Part shown: piece after piece, positions 11,708 through 23,717 of the stretch
Layout of the letters: every line of letters starts with the position of its first letter
Numbering within the stretch: position 1 is the first letter of the stretch
NCBI RefSeq assembly: GCF_029168945.1
Contig: NC_083610.1
Coordinates: 48,625,429-48,689,428 of the forward strand
Direction of reading: 5' to 3'
Origin: Cannabis sativa
Taxonomy: Eukaryota; Streptophyta; Magnoliopsida; Rosales; Cannabaceae
Length of the DNA: 64,000 bases
Translations under genes and position numbers: made by a program
The notes under the pieces: generated by a model
What the model was told of the DNA's origin: nothing
What the model saw: the letters and a program-made list of their open reading frames with translations, nothing else
Database searches by the model: none

Positions 11708-12488
11708 TGTTGCTCCAAAATTCGCCCAAAATACGTGGACCAGTCAAGAGGGGACACGTGGATCAGATAACTTGGAAAGATTTGCTAAGTCTTTTTATGC
11801 CACCAGGAAGCGCTATTAACATGGGTCCCGGAGGAGACGCCCGGAGTACAAGTTACTCCCGGAAGCTAGTATAGCGTGAAGGCCCTCCGGGATGTGTCAG
11901 GTCTCTCCCGAGAAATCAAGTCGCATTTAATGCTGCATGGGAGGAAGCGTGTTGGGACTGTAACACGCAATAAAGTCTGACGGCACAACCCCCAAACAGC
12001 AGCGCTACAGTAATGATCATTTAAGTCTAGCGACGGCTATTCTGCGAAGAGTCACATCAATCATAAGACAAAAAGGACATTCTCCATAAAAGCCCTACAG
12101 CACCTAGGGATTTGACCATGCATCACCCATGGTATATTCATCGGAAATGCCCAACTTTATGGATACTTACAGATACATGTGTAAGAACAATTCTAGGGAT
12201 TACCCCACCAAAACACTATAAATACCCCCTCAAAGCTCATTTAATGGGGTCGGAGAATCTTGGTTGCAAAAGAGCAAGAAGAGAAAAAACTCACCAAGAA
12301 CATTCTCTGTATTTAAGAGAAAAACATTCTCTCAAGTGTAGAATCTGTATTAAACACATCCATTAATAGCAGTGGCTCGTGGACTAAGGCTCATTAACGC
12401 CCCAACCACGTAAAAAGTCTTCATCTTGCTTTCTTACAGCTCATTATTATATTTATATTTTAACAGTTGCCGAAAACCTCGGTCAACA
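11708..12488 (+). repeat. 5' LTR of the Tat element
   Basis: 781 bp, TG...CA ends. Read side by side with 32687-33467 I find no mismatch. The 84-residue frame inside it (12112-12366) occurs identically in the other LTR and has no family resemblance, so it is not called as a gene. Confidence 0.92.
12217..12224 (+). promoter_or_regulatory. TATA box of the Tat 5' LTR
   Basis: TATAAATA in a CACTATAAATACCCC context, about 260 bases before the LTR end; the likely core promoter for genomic RNA. The same box is at 33196-33203 in the 3' LTR. Confidence 0.7.
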
Positions 12489-12490
12489 TT

Positions 12491-12508
12491 TTGGTGCTTT
12501 CATTGAGA
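12491..12508 (+). promoter_or_regulatory. Primer binding site of the Tat element
   Basis: TTGGTGCTTTCATTGAGA lies two bases after the LTR end, where the primer tRNA should pair. It differs from the initiator-Met type. I cannot assign the tRNA with certainty. Confidence 0.55.
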
Positions 12509-12550
12509 GCTGAGGAAAGCTGCTTCACAACAAGCATTTAACTTCACGAT

Positions 12551-13510
12551 AATGGTGGAAAGGTCCGCAGAGGGGCAAGCCCCAAAGAGGGAGTCTTGGC
12601 CCTCAGGATCGAGGGGACCGGAAAAGCGTTTCCGTGCACCAGGAACCAGGGGGTAGAGGAAGAGGAAGACAGAGATGTCCACCCACTGATCTGAGAAATC
12701 AAATCAATGGGAATCAAGGTGACCTCCGGGATCACCTTGACCAAAAAAGATACAGACCCGTAGTCTCCTCGGGTACTGTAAACGAAGGAATTATGGCAGA
12801 GCTTGCCATCCTTCGAAAAGATATTGCCCGAGTCTCCCGGAGGCAGAAGGGAGATGACTCCGACCCGGACAGTGAGGACCGGGAGCCTTGTGCCAAGCAT
12901 ATCCTGGAGGCGGAGCTCCCTAAAAACTTCAAGATGCCCGAGATGGCGGCATATACTGGGAACTCCGACCCCAGTGATCACTTGTCACGATTCAACCGAG
13001 TCATGACAGTCATGCGGGTCAGCAATGACGCCAAATGCCTATGCTTCCCCCTCACTCTGAGCGGATCGGCAGAGGAATGGTTCAAGAAATTGGAACCAGG
13101 ATCGGTGGGATGTTGGAACAAACTCCAAACCAACTTCCGGAGACAATTTGTCGCCGCCAGGAAGGTCAACTTGGAGGTTAGTGCCTTGACCAACATCAAG
13201 CAACTGCCCACCGAGACCTTGAAGAATTACATCAAGAGGTTCCGAGAGGAAGCCTCGAAGACCAAGAAGGTCGACGACGGACAACAGCTTGCGCTTCTCC
13301 AAGAAGGAATCCGCACCGGGACTCCCTTCTGGAACGAATTACGCACGAAGGCGGCTGGCTAGCCTTCGGGACTTCCGAAGCGAGTCCAAAAATATATTAA
13401 CCTCGAAGAAGCCCGGATCGTGGCTTACGGAGGCTATTATCCCACCGGGATAGCAGGATACATGCCAGGAGTATCGCCCTCGGGTGCGTCCCGACCGCGA
13501 CCCCTCCGAT
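12551..13510 (+). pseudogene. Gag of the Tat element (frame broken)
   Basis: The long frame 12634-13362 carries the plant gag core (AELPKNFKMPEMAAYTGN, then LTLSGSAEEWFKKL, then LKNYIKRFREEASK). An ATG at 12551 in another frame opens a basic N-terminus that stops within about 35 codons. After the stop at 13362 the homology continues in shifted frames to about 13510. At least two frameshifts are therefore needed to read it through, which is odd beside LTRs that look identical. Gag would form the virus-like particle. Either this copy moved in trans, or some of the shifts are consensus errors. Confidence 0.75.
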
Positions 13511-13556
13511 AAGTGGCATACGGTTCTGCTACTCCGGATACGACTGAGGCCAAGCT

Positions 13557-14065
13557 TTGCCCCCGGCATCTTCCCATTACGGCAACCCGTCCGGGGTGAA
13601 TGGACGGACTCCTTCACAGGCTGCCCCAACCGCTAGCTTAACAGGCCCTACCCAAGGGTCGAGAAGCAAAAGGTCTTCCAAGGGCAGCACCCGAACGGGA
13701 GAGAAGCGCCAAAAGAAGGGGTACACACCCCAATACACCCGGTACACGAGCTCACGGACTCTCGGGAACGTGTATATTTTGCCACAAGGCGAGAATACGC
13801 ACTACGGAGACCCCGGCCATTGTACGAGAGACGGCTCCGGAGAGATCCGAGTAAAAGGTGCGAGTACCACAACGACATTGGCCACAGCACCAACGAGTGT
13901 AAAAATCTCAAAGATGAGATTGAGAATCTGATCCGTTTGGGCCACCTCTATGAGTGGATCAAAAATAGGTTGCCCCACCTTAACCGGGGCGGGTGGCGGG
14001 GGTATGCCTTCGGGAACACCAGGGGGTACAGCAGGAGTATTGCCTCCAGCTGCTCCCGCAGGTGA
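13557..14065 (+). pseudogene. Gag C-terminus with zinc-knuckle-like motif (Tat element)
   Basis: Two short frames overlap here. 13820-14065 has CEYHNDIGHSTNEC, a C-x2-H/x-GH-x4-C knuckle typical of Tat gag, followed by LKDEIENLIRLGHLYEWI. The frame differs from both the gag core and the protease that follows, so the gag-protease junction is frameshifted. Confidence 0.65.
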
Positions 14066-14885
14066 CACCCAGCATATACCCGGACTACCGCCCCGGCCTA
14101 ATGGACGGGTAGCCATGATCTCCGGAGGCCCCCATATCGGAGGAAACAATCGAAAGGAGCGAAAGAGATATGCCGAGGCCGCAAGACACAGTGAGGTGTG
14201 GGAGGTCACTCAACTCCCAGCTCAAAGGCCTCGGCTAATGGACCAACCCATAACGTTCACGGAAGAAGACGCCAAGACGGTGCGCTTTCCTCATCACGAC
14301 CCGCTGGTCATAGAGACCCCCATCGCAAATAAAGTGGTGGCTAGGGTCCTGATTGACAATGGAAGTTCCGTGAACTTGCTCTTCAAAGAAGCCTTCTCTG
14401 CGATAGGGTTGACCGATCGGGACCTCTCTCCTAGTGGATCGCAGCTCACAGGGTTTAACGGGACAACGCTAATCCCGATGGGAAAAGTCAGGCTCCCAGT
14501 TACCCTGTGCCCGGATACCCCCCAAAGCACATTCAAGTATTGCACCTTTGTGGTGGTAGACTGTCCAACAGCCTACAACGCAATCTTGGGCCGACCGGCC
14601 CTCGTCGACTTTGGTGCAATAACTTCAATCCGACACCTATGCCTAAAATTCCCTACCCAGGAAGCCGGAGTCGGAACGGTGAGGGGAAATCAAGGAGAGG
14701 CCAGGCAATGTTACAACGTTGCCACCCACTTGCCCGTACTCATGGTCCGGGGGCCCCCTGAAGAAGAGAAGGCTGAAGAAGACGAGCTGGATCCTCGCAT
14801 AGGATCCGAAAGGGTCGTAGAACCAATGGAGGACGTCGAAGAGATACAGTGTGCGACGACGACTCCACCAAAGTACTCCGGATAG
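13950..14885 (+). CDS. Aspartic protease region of the Tat polyprotein
   Basis: Open frame of about 310 codons. The N-terminal third is a proline/glycine-rich linker; then TFTEEDAKTVRFPHHDPLV precedes the protease core, with the catalytic motif VLIDNGSSVNLL (D-N-G-S in place of D-S/T-G) and the later AYNAILGRPAL flap/C-terminal motif. Proteases of this type cut the polyprotein. The downstream RT frame overlaps it in a different phase (14849-14885), suggesting a frameshift, natural or degenerative. The stop at 14883-14885 separates the two. Confidence 0.75.
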   Translation: MSGSKIGCPTLTGAGGGGMPSGTPGGTAGVLPPAAPAGDTQHIPGLPPRPNGRVAMISGGPHIGGNNRKERKRYAEAARHSEVWEVTQLPAQRPRLMDQPITFTEEDAKTVRFPHHDPLVIETPIANKVVARVLIDNGSSVNLLFKEAFSAIGLTDRDLSPSGSQLTGFNGTTLIPMGKVRLPVTLCPDTPQSTFKYCTFVVVDCPTAYNAILGRPALVDFGAITSIRHLCLKFPTQEAGVGTVRGNQGEARQCYNVATHLPVLMVRGPPEEEKAEEDELDPRIGSERVVEPMEDVEEIQCATTTPPKYSG

Positions 14886-15529
14886 GGAGAAGCCTAGATC
14901 CGGAGGAAAAAGATAAAATAATAAAAACACTGAAGGGCGCCATCGACATTTTCGCATGGCGCCAAGAAGACATGACCGGCATCAGCCCTCATGTCATCAC
15001 CCATGTACTCAATGTCAACCCGGACATGCCCCCTGTACAGCAAAAGAGACGCCCGCTCGACTCGGTGAAAGCCGAGGCCTTAGAGAAAGAGGTGGATAAA
15101 CTCTTGTCCAATAGCATGATCCGCGACGTATACTATCCGGAATGGCTGGCCAATCCGGTCCTGGTGCCTAAGCCAAACGGGACTTGGCGGGTTTGTATAG
15201 ATTTCACAGATCTAAACAAAGCCTGCCCAAAGGACTGCTTTCCGCTGCCCAGGATCGACCCGATGGTGGACGCCACGTCCGGATTTAAACTGCTATCTTT
15301 CATGGATGCCTATGCTGGGTACAACCAAATAAAGATGCATACGGCAGACCAGGAGTGCACTAGCTTCAGGACTGATAAGGGGGTATACTGTTACCTAGTC
15401 ATGCCTTTCGGACTGAAAAACGCCGGAGCAACCTATCAAAGAATGGTTAACCGGATGTTTAAAAGCCTCCTGGGACGAAACATGGAAGTATATGTAGACG
15501 ACATGCTCGTCAAATCCAAAGCATGCAAC
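14849..15529 (+). pseudogene. Reverse transcriptase, 5' part, of the Tat polyprotein (cut by copia)
   Basis: Carries the fingers and palm of RT: WRVCIDFTDLNKACPKD, then FMDAYAGYNQI, then the catalytic box VYVDDMLVKSK. The frame is cut 10 codons later by the copia insertion at 15530. After removing the insertion and one copy of the 5-bp duplication GCAAC, the frame continues in phase into 25608, so the RT was intact when copia landed. The last 8 codons of the apparent open frame are copia LTR sequence. Confidence 0.85.
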
Positions 15530-17412
15530 TGTTGGGTTTTATGCCCTAAATAAAACTCATTTCAATATAATCAGATTTACTTATTAATATAGATCAGAAA
15601 TAACATTTAATGTTGCATGGTTCACATGATTTATTTCATGATTATATGTACATAATGTATAAATTCATCTGAAACCCTTTTCACATACTTGATCCTGTTT
15701 ATTGTGTCGTCAACACATTGGAAAGTAAACATGACTATGTGAATAAAGTTTCCTAGATTTATCAGACATAGGGTTTTACTGATATGATAATCTACAACAA
15801 GAGTTTACTTGTATTTGGAGAAATACTATGTTCTTTCCAGAACATTGGTTAAAGTAAAGCTCAGGTTGGATGCATGGAGTATGCATCTAAGGACCGATAT
15901 TTACTTTGACTTAGATTTATTAAACTTACCGTAATATCTATTCAAGTCAATATCGCCTAGTTGATCCTAGATCAAATGATCTTAATCCTGATATGATTAG
16001 GCTCAATCTTGAAAGGCTATTCGTGTTCTTTGATTTGTTAGTTAAGCCTACTTTTAGGTCAGGGTGATACGTACATTTTGGGAACACGGTAGTGCAATTG
16101 AGTTGGGAGCGCTAGCATAAACATGGAATCTATAGCTTCTATCTGGCAAATAGTAAGCAAAGGATGATCTCCTTCGAGCTTGACCAAACGAACATAAATG
16201 GTGGAGTACTCATTTCACATTAGCTGAAATATCATTTATACGGGGTCAAGTGTTTTAAGGAATAAATACATTGTAGGGTGTAACTAAGAATTTAATCCCT
16301 TTACAAAGGTAGATCATTCATATAGAGGATCATTGATCACATTAGGATTATAACAATGGATAACTAATGATGTGTCTATATGGTGGAACATATAGAGCAT
16401 TCTATATACTGAGAGTGCAATTCTGAGTTCTATGCGTGGATTCAACGAAGAATTAATAAGTTAGTGAATTTTAGTGCTAAATTCTTGATCTACTTATTGG
16501 AAGCTCGGCTATATAGACCCATGGTCCCCCCACTAGTTGAGATAATATTGCTTGTAAGACTCATGTAATTGGTTTTGATTAATCAATTATAATTCACAAG
16601 TTAGACTATGTCTATTTGTGAAATTTTCACTAAGTAAGTGGCGAAATTGTAAAGAAAGAGTTTATAGGGGCATATTTGTTAATTATGATACTTTGTATGG
16701 TTCAATTAATAAATATGATAAATGACAATATTATTTAATAATTATTTATAGTTATTAAATAGTTAGAATTGGCATTTAAATGATTGAATTAGGAAATTGG
16801 CATTTTGAGAAAATCGTATACAAAAGGTGTTAAAATTGCAAAATTGCAAAGCCCAAGGCCCAATCCATTAAGTGTATGGTCGGCCACCTTTGTAGCTTTT
16901 TTAAATGATTTTTTCATTATTTTAATGCCATATAATTCAAATCAAACCCTAGAGGAATGCTATAAATAGATGCTGAAGGCTTCAGAAAATAACACACTTT
17001 CGAATCGTAAAAACCCGAGCCTCCACTCTCTTCTCTAGCCGCCACTCTCTCTCTTTTCTTCCTCAATATTTCGAACCTCTCTTAGTGATTAGAGTAGTGC
17101 CCACACACATCAAGTGATACCTCAATCATAGTGAGGAAGATCGTGAAGAAAGATCATCTCCAAAGGAGATTCAGCATCAAAGATTCAGAGAAAGAGATCC
17201 AAGTGTTCGTATATTGATAATGCTCTCGCCGTAAAGGAATCAAGGGCTAGATATCTGAACGGAAGGAGTCATTATATTCCGCTGCACCCAATGTAAGGTT
17301 TCTTAAACTTTATATGCGTTTATTTCATCGTTTTAGAAAGTTCATATTTGTGGGATGTTAATAAACATACTTCGTGAGTAGATCTAAGATCCCGGTAAAA
17401 TAATTTCCAACA
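15530..17412 (+). repeat. 5' LTR of the copia element
   Basis: 1883 bp. TATAAATA at 16961-16968 is the likely core promoter, followed by a CT-rich leader. It differs from the 3' LTR (1885 bp) by a few dozen small changes, most of them at CAG, CTG, CCG or CGG words. Confidence 0.9.
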
Positions 17413-20400
17413 ATCGGCCTCGTAGCCATGGTAATTGATTTACTTACATGTAATTTGGACTTTAAAACGATTGTTTGTATGTTCTTTGGATGGTATCATG
17501 TTGTATTGAGTGTTATTTGATGATTGATTGATGATTGTGAAATTTTCGTGAAAAATAATTGTTATTTCGGTTCTGGCATTATTTTTATTGGATAGTATGG
17601 AAAAAATTAAGCAAGTTAGCCTTTTACAGAACTCAATTTGGATTTTATTTGAATTAGTTATGATTTTTCAGATTCTGACAAAATCGGACAAGTATTGCCG
17701 ATAGCTTTCCTCATGATCGCAACTGTCCGTACAGTTTGAATTTTTTTCAATTTTCTTCAATTTTTCATACTTTTTCATGGAATTAACTTCCAATTTTTTG
17801 TATGGTTTTGTATATATACTATTACTATTCCTAATTCAATTCTAATTATCTTTTTGAATTAATTTAATATTTTTTAAATTTAATTCAAGATATTAGTGTA
17901 ATTTGAATTTGAATAGAATTAGTATCTATCTTCTTGCTTAAAAATCTATCTTATTTTAAAATTTGATTATATCTTATCTTATTTTAAATTAAAAAATAAG
18001 ATATTTATAATCATGTAATTTTTAAATGATATAAGATATTTTGCTAATTTTTTAAATTTTGTTATTTTATTTATTTAAATTACATTTAAAATTTGAAAAA
18101 GATATTTATTTATCTTTTCTAATTTTTTATTTAATTTTTATTTATAAAATAACATTTAAAATTTAAAAGTAGTTAGCAAATTTTTTTTTGAAATGATATT
18201 TAGGTTGGTTGAAACCTAATTTTTCAAAAATTGTAGGTTTAATTTTAAATTTTAATTTTTTTTTCGAATTTTTCAAATTTTTTTTTTAAAATTTTTCGAA
18301 AAATTATTATTTTTTATTTAATTAATTATTTTCGAAATTAAATATTTAATTTAAAATTAAATAAATCCTACATCAAACTATCCAGCTAACCTTGTTATGA
18401 GTATGTGTTTTTTTTACCATGTGTAAGTTTTTTAAAACCTATTATTACTTGATCGCAAATAGCCATGGTTACCTTTTTGCCGTATCTAATGATCCTCATG
18501 GCTCCCTTGGTCAAGTTAATAATTTGTAACAAAAATTTTTACAATCTTCTTTCATCCGTGTATGACCTAAGAACATGATGTGACCCATCCAAAGTGTGCC
18601 TGTGTGAGCCTATGTGTTTAATTTTATTATAGATGCATATAGGTTAATGTTGCTAAATAAAATGTCATAGTCATTGATAGATTTTATTTAGGCCCATTTA
18701 GTTTTGGGCTTATTCAATTAATAACATGCTTGTTCTTATTAAGGTTAAATTCCTCTCTTTTGGGCTCAGGTGAGAGCTGAGCCATAGAAGTGGGTACGAC
18801 ATACCGAACTCCAAGATTCCCTCACACAAACCACCCCAATTGTGAAGGCCCATTTGCCTGATTTGAATGACTGTACTAGGTTAATTAAACTAGTTTAACC
18901 TAATAAAATTGATTAGCAACATAATTAATTTCATTTATTTTGAAATTAATTTAAGAAAAATATAGTTTAAGGAATTTTATATTCTAAGCTAAACTATATG
19001 TATTTTCTTGTATTTAATTAAATATAGAATTATAACCATCTAGATTCTTCTCTCTGAACTTAATTTAAATTTTTCATTAAATATTCCTATTTAAGTTGAT
19101 ATTTAGTTATCTTCAACTAACCAACTTAAATCAATATCTTTTGAATTCAAAATTTCAAAATTAAGTTGAGGAATTTTAGGCATTGGTTATTAAGATTCTT
19201 TAGATATTTTTTAAGTTAATATCTTTTCAAATATTAACTTAAAATGGAATATTTTTCAAATTAAGTGGTTACAACTTAATTTTTGATATTTAATTAAATT
19301 TAAATTTGAAAATATTTAAGTTCTAGATTTTTTCTAATACAACTTAAATTAGATATTTTTTCAAATTTTGTGGAAAAGATACTTAGTCAAATAAGATATT
19401 TTCTAGATAGTTATTTCTAGACTACTTATTATTTCTAATATTAAATAGGAAAATATCATAAATTGTGAAATTAATTATTTAAATAATTAATTTTGGTACA
19501 ATTTATTTTAAGTATATTTTTCCTAGTATTAAACTAGAGATTAATAATTAAGCCTTCTCTACACTTAATTATTTATTTCTTGAATTTAATACATTTAATT
19601 AATTTGAAAATTAAATATCTAAGTTGATTTTTATCATCATACTTAAATATTTCTTTTTCATGACATTTAATTAAATAGAAAATTATTTTTAGTTGAAATT
19701 TATTTTTTCAACTAAATTTAAATAATTTTCAAAATATATTTTTTCTTTATTTTATTAATCAATTTTCGAAATTGCATTTCTTAAATGCTAGAATTTCGAA
19801 TTTTATCTTGAAAAATAGATTAAGTTGTAAATTAATTATTTTAATTAATTCTTGGATCAACTTAAATCAATGATTTTTTCATTTATTGATTAATTTAAAA
19901 TAAATTGAATTAAAGTATATTATTAGAAATTGAATTAATTAGTCGAAGGAAAATCTAGATAGATGATATTTTTGCTTGAAGTATTTTTCTAGTGTATTTA
20001 ATTAAATAGAAAATTAATATTTAAGTTGATTTTCATCATCTACTTAAATATTTGAAATTTTTCTTATATATTTAATTAAATAGGAAAATTATTTTTTTTT
20101 TTGTTGTAAATTAATTTTATTAATTAATTTTGGGCCAACATTAAATTAGAATAATTTTTCCAGGATTTATTTTTTATTTTAATATGCATTTTTCGAAAAT
20201 TGTATTCATATATACTTTAATTTTTCGAAATGCAATATATATTTATAGAAAATTAAATTTGAGTTGTAAATTAATTTAAATTAATTTTGTAACAACTTAA
20301 ATATTTTTTTCTAAATATTTATTGGAAATTATTACTAAGATGGAAATAATTCATGTTATTTTCATATCCATCTAAGTAAAATTTATAAATATTAAATTAA

Positions 20401-20500
20401 AATTTATATTTAGAATTTTTCATTCTAAATTGGAAATTTTAATTAAATAAATATATATTTAAAATAAATAGAATAAATAAAGAGAATAAAAGAAAATACA
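17413..20500 (+). other. AT-rich non-coding leader of the copia element
   Basis: About 3.1 kb of extremely AT-rich sequence (runs of TTAATTAAATTT-like words) with no open frame of note, placed between the 5' LTR and the first coding remnants. The expected primer site just after the LTR is poorly conserved (ATCGGCCTCGTAGCCATGG instead of a TGGTATCAGAGC-like site). No gag could be recognised in it. Confidence 0.6.
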
Positions 20501-21649
20501 ACTCTTTTTAAATAATGAGCTTTATTATCAAGAGACATTCGATCTCCATTGTGGGTTTTACACCGCGTTTGTTTTAAAGGGAGTAATCCTCCCTAATGGA
20601 GGAACGTTCATTAGCAATTTCGCACCGTTTAACCTCGCATGATAAGTAGTTTGTAAGTGTTTTGTATGGTATGGATCACCCTAATGGTGGCGACCATACT
20701 TGACTTGCAAATTATGAAACAATGGTGGAAGCTCATAAGATAGAATTGCCTCTTGACTCTCGCCTAAACGGACAACGCCGAATTCCAATCTTGATCGAAT
20801 AAAAGGTTGCTAGAATGTTTAACAATTTAGACGAGCTGACAACTCTATTCAATGAATGGTAGCTTTGACTCTCGCCTAAACGGACACCGATATCGCTTGT
20901 TGAAAACCTTGGAAATTATTTAGATTGTAAGTTTTAGTATTTTCACTTGTCATTCCTACTTGCTATATGTTTATAATTTCTGAATTGTGTATGAATTTAT
21001 ATTGAACCATGTTATTTTCTGTTATTAAGTTGTAGTTTAATTTCGAATCTTCATTGTTGGTCTAACTTGGCTTGTTTATCTAATGAGATAAATCCCTAGT
21101 GGATTTTCACCATTACATTCATAATAGTGTTAGATCTCGAAAGATAAATATTGTATATGCGACATCTAAGCCGTTCATCAATTGATGACACCTTAGACTA
21201 GTATTTTTACGATATGAAACAAGAAGATTGTATAAATAAGATTACTTTGACTTTCGCTAATCGAAGCATCGTTGGATTCTTATTTATAAACGAAATTATC
21301 CTAATTCCTCTTAGCTTATTCATTTTGAATTAGCTTCAAAACATATCATTGGATGAATGGTCTATAAATCATTTCATGTCATTCTATATTTTCTCTTAAG
21401 AAATTAAATGACGCTTATGATTATAATCCCGAAATTCTATTCCCAATTGATATAAATCCTCAATCTTAGAAATCTCCTACTTGTATGGGCAAATCGACTT
21501 AGAGTTATATTAGTAGTAAAGGCTGGTCCAAGATAGAATTACTCATTATATTTGGTATAAATTTAAGTCTTTGACTTTAATTTTAGATTCCAAATAGAAA
21601 TTTTCTTATATTTCTAATTCCGTATACAATACATGCTTACACTTTCTCA
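20501..21649 (+). other. Copia internal region without recognisable domain
   Basis: Less AT-rich than the leader. It contains a direct repeat of TTGACTCTCGCCTAAACGGACA near 20753 and 20864 (20 or more bases shared). The position is where gag and protease would lie, but I could not recognise either in any frame. Confidence 0.4.
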
Positions 21650-23717
21650 AGTGTTTAAATGTCCATCTTTTATTAATGGATTCAAACCGTATGGAATGTG
21701 AGTTAGGTATTCGTGACCGTGATCCACTTAAGTATTCTAAGAACTCTTTCGATGTAACTAAACCTATGTCATCATGTACACTACCACATTTTCTTAATCT
21801 ATGGCATTTGTATCTTGCTCATAGTGGATTTGACAAGATCAATCTCTCGCAAAGAGTTAATATGCCTATATCCACTCGAAAGTAGTTCATCTCATTCGCA
21901 TGAATGTACATTCAGGGGTGGATATGAGTTTTTCGTTGTATTCTTAAAACGATAACTCTAGATTATACCTTATGCAAAGAAATTTGAAATGTTTGAAAAA
22001 TTTCATTAATTTCTAAGAATGGTTAAACACCATTAAGGTAAGTTGGTTAAAGATCTTGCGAACCGATGAGGGTGGAGAAATAGTTAGTAGATATGCAGCT
22101 CAAAGATCATTAAATTGATTTTTGAATTATATCCAAACTTACCTCCCCGTAAATTTCGAGTTGCATGTTGATGATTAGTTACTAGTCGTTGCCTAAATCC
22201 TTCTATGGTAATACAATTTCGTAATGATGTAATGGTTTTATACTTAATGTAAATCATTACTAGATTCATGGATGACCTAATCAAAATCTTAAGAAAAGCT
22301 AGAATCGTTAACCATGGTTTCTTAGCTATTCTAAGTGATTAGGGGTGGACCATCCCATTGTCAATAGATAAGAAAGTGTTTGTTCAAACAAATACTACTT
22401 TTCTAAGAAAATGACTAAGTCCGAAAAACAAGTAGCAAATAAAGGAGATACTTAATTTTTGATTCCAAAAGTGTTCTATCATCTTATATGACATATGATG
22501 ATCCCACCGCCCGTTGTCTTGTCACAACCGAAGAGATCAATACCATTTAGTTTTCTTAGACATAATTCACTGTACCTTGTCGTAGTGGGAGAGTTTCTAG
22601 GAACTCACCTTCTTATGACTTGGGAGACACTCGTGATTAAAATCCATTGTGAGTTTAAACAAGTAATGGATTGTCAAGATAAGAAACTAAGAAGAAAGCC
22701 AATAGAACTATGGTTTAATCCATTCACATGGAGTAACCTAAAGTTTTCTATTACAAGGACATAAAAGGAAATTTTCGTTTATAAGTCCATTCAATGGACT
22801 TAACAAAACTTCCTCGTTCCTAGTATTATAGATTTGAGTTTATCTAAACCTATGGCTTGTGGTATACCCGGTAATTACTTACTCTAATGCAAGCAACTTA
22901 CTTTAGTAAGATGTCAAGCATTTTCTTTCTAATGGCAATCTATAGAAGCTTCACAACTTCTTAGGTATAGATTTTATTTATCTAAGGAAAAGTCTCAACT
23001 ATTCCGTAAAAGATAAAGCCATGGAAAAATTTCTTATATCAACAAAGTGAGAGGTCTTAGATATGCTTTTGTATGCCTTAGATCCGTACACCGCCGTTGA
23101 GTGGGAGTAATGAGTAGGTATCGATTAATCCAGAGAAGAACATTGGAAGACAATCAAGTAAATCTTAAGATAAAGAAGAGGAACTATATGTTAGTCTATA
23201 AGGGTGTGTTTAAAACTTAGACTACACCATATCGTATTTCGAAATTTGCCTATGTGCTAGTAAATCTTTCGATAAGATGGTGGTTACTCTCGGGGTGGAA
23301 TAGTGATTTTGGAGAAGTGTAAAAACCTATCCGAAGTCTCTGTGTCTACCGTAAAAGTGGACCGAATGTTAAAGTCAGCAGGAAAGTTACTTATTCGCTC
23401 TAAGGAAAGTTCTATACATCTTTGGCACCATTCCAAATTGCCTTAAACTACTAGTGTTAATTTCCGATTAACCAAAAGTAGTTGCCAAAGGTATAGAATC
23501 CAAGCATCCCAAGAGAGTAAACATATAGAGAGGACTTTCACATTATCAATGATTTTGTGATTAAAGGAAGAGTAATGGTGGAGAAAAGGTTGTGGTTAAT
23601 TCAACCTTTCGCATCCTATTACGAGGAGTTTACTACTACTACACTTGATTTGTATATCAAGGTGTCGTAGATTATTTGAAACGCACTTTTTGTTTTATAT
23701 TAGTGCAAGTGGGAGTT
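21650..23717 (+). pseudogene. Copia pol remnants: integrase, RT, RNase H
   Basis: Fragments in copia order. 21676-21885 has the GAG-pre-integrase motif (LWHLYLAHSGFDKIN, normally LWHLRLGH). Around 21900-22070, broken frames resemble the integrase core (NVHS...YEFF; later a DRGGE-like site, RTDEGGE). From 22490 to 23240 scattered RT/connection words occur, with a typical SRYRLIQRRTLE-like segment near 23115. At 23500-23570 the RNase H end (HPKRVNI) is visible, just before the polypurine tract at 23705-23717. Frame breaks are dense. Many fall where a copia protein would have CAG or CTG codons, so some may be sequence errors. Confidence 0.65.

Noticed and set aside
12112..12366. 84-residue frame, identical at 33091-33345
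   Set aside because: It lies inside the Tat LTRs over the TATA box, so identity reflects LTR identity, not a gene.
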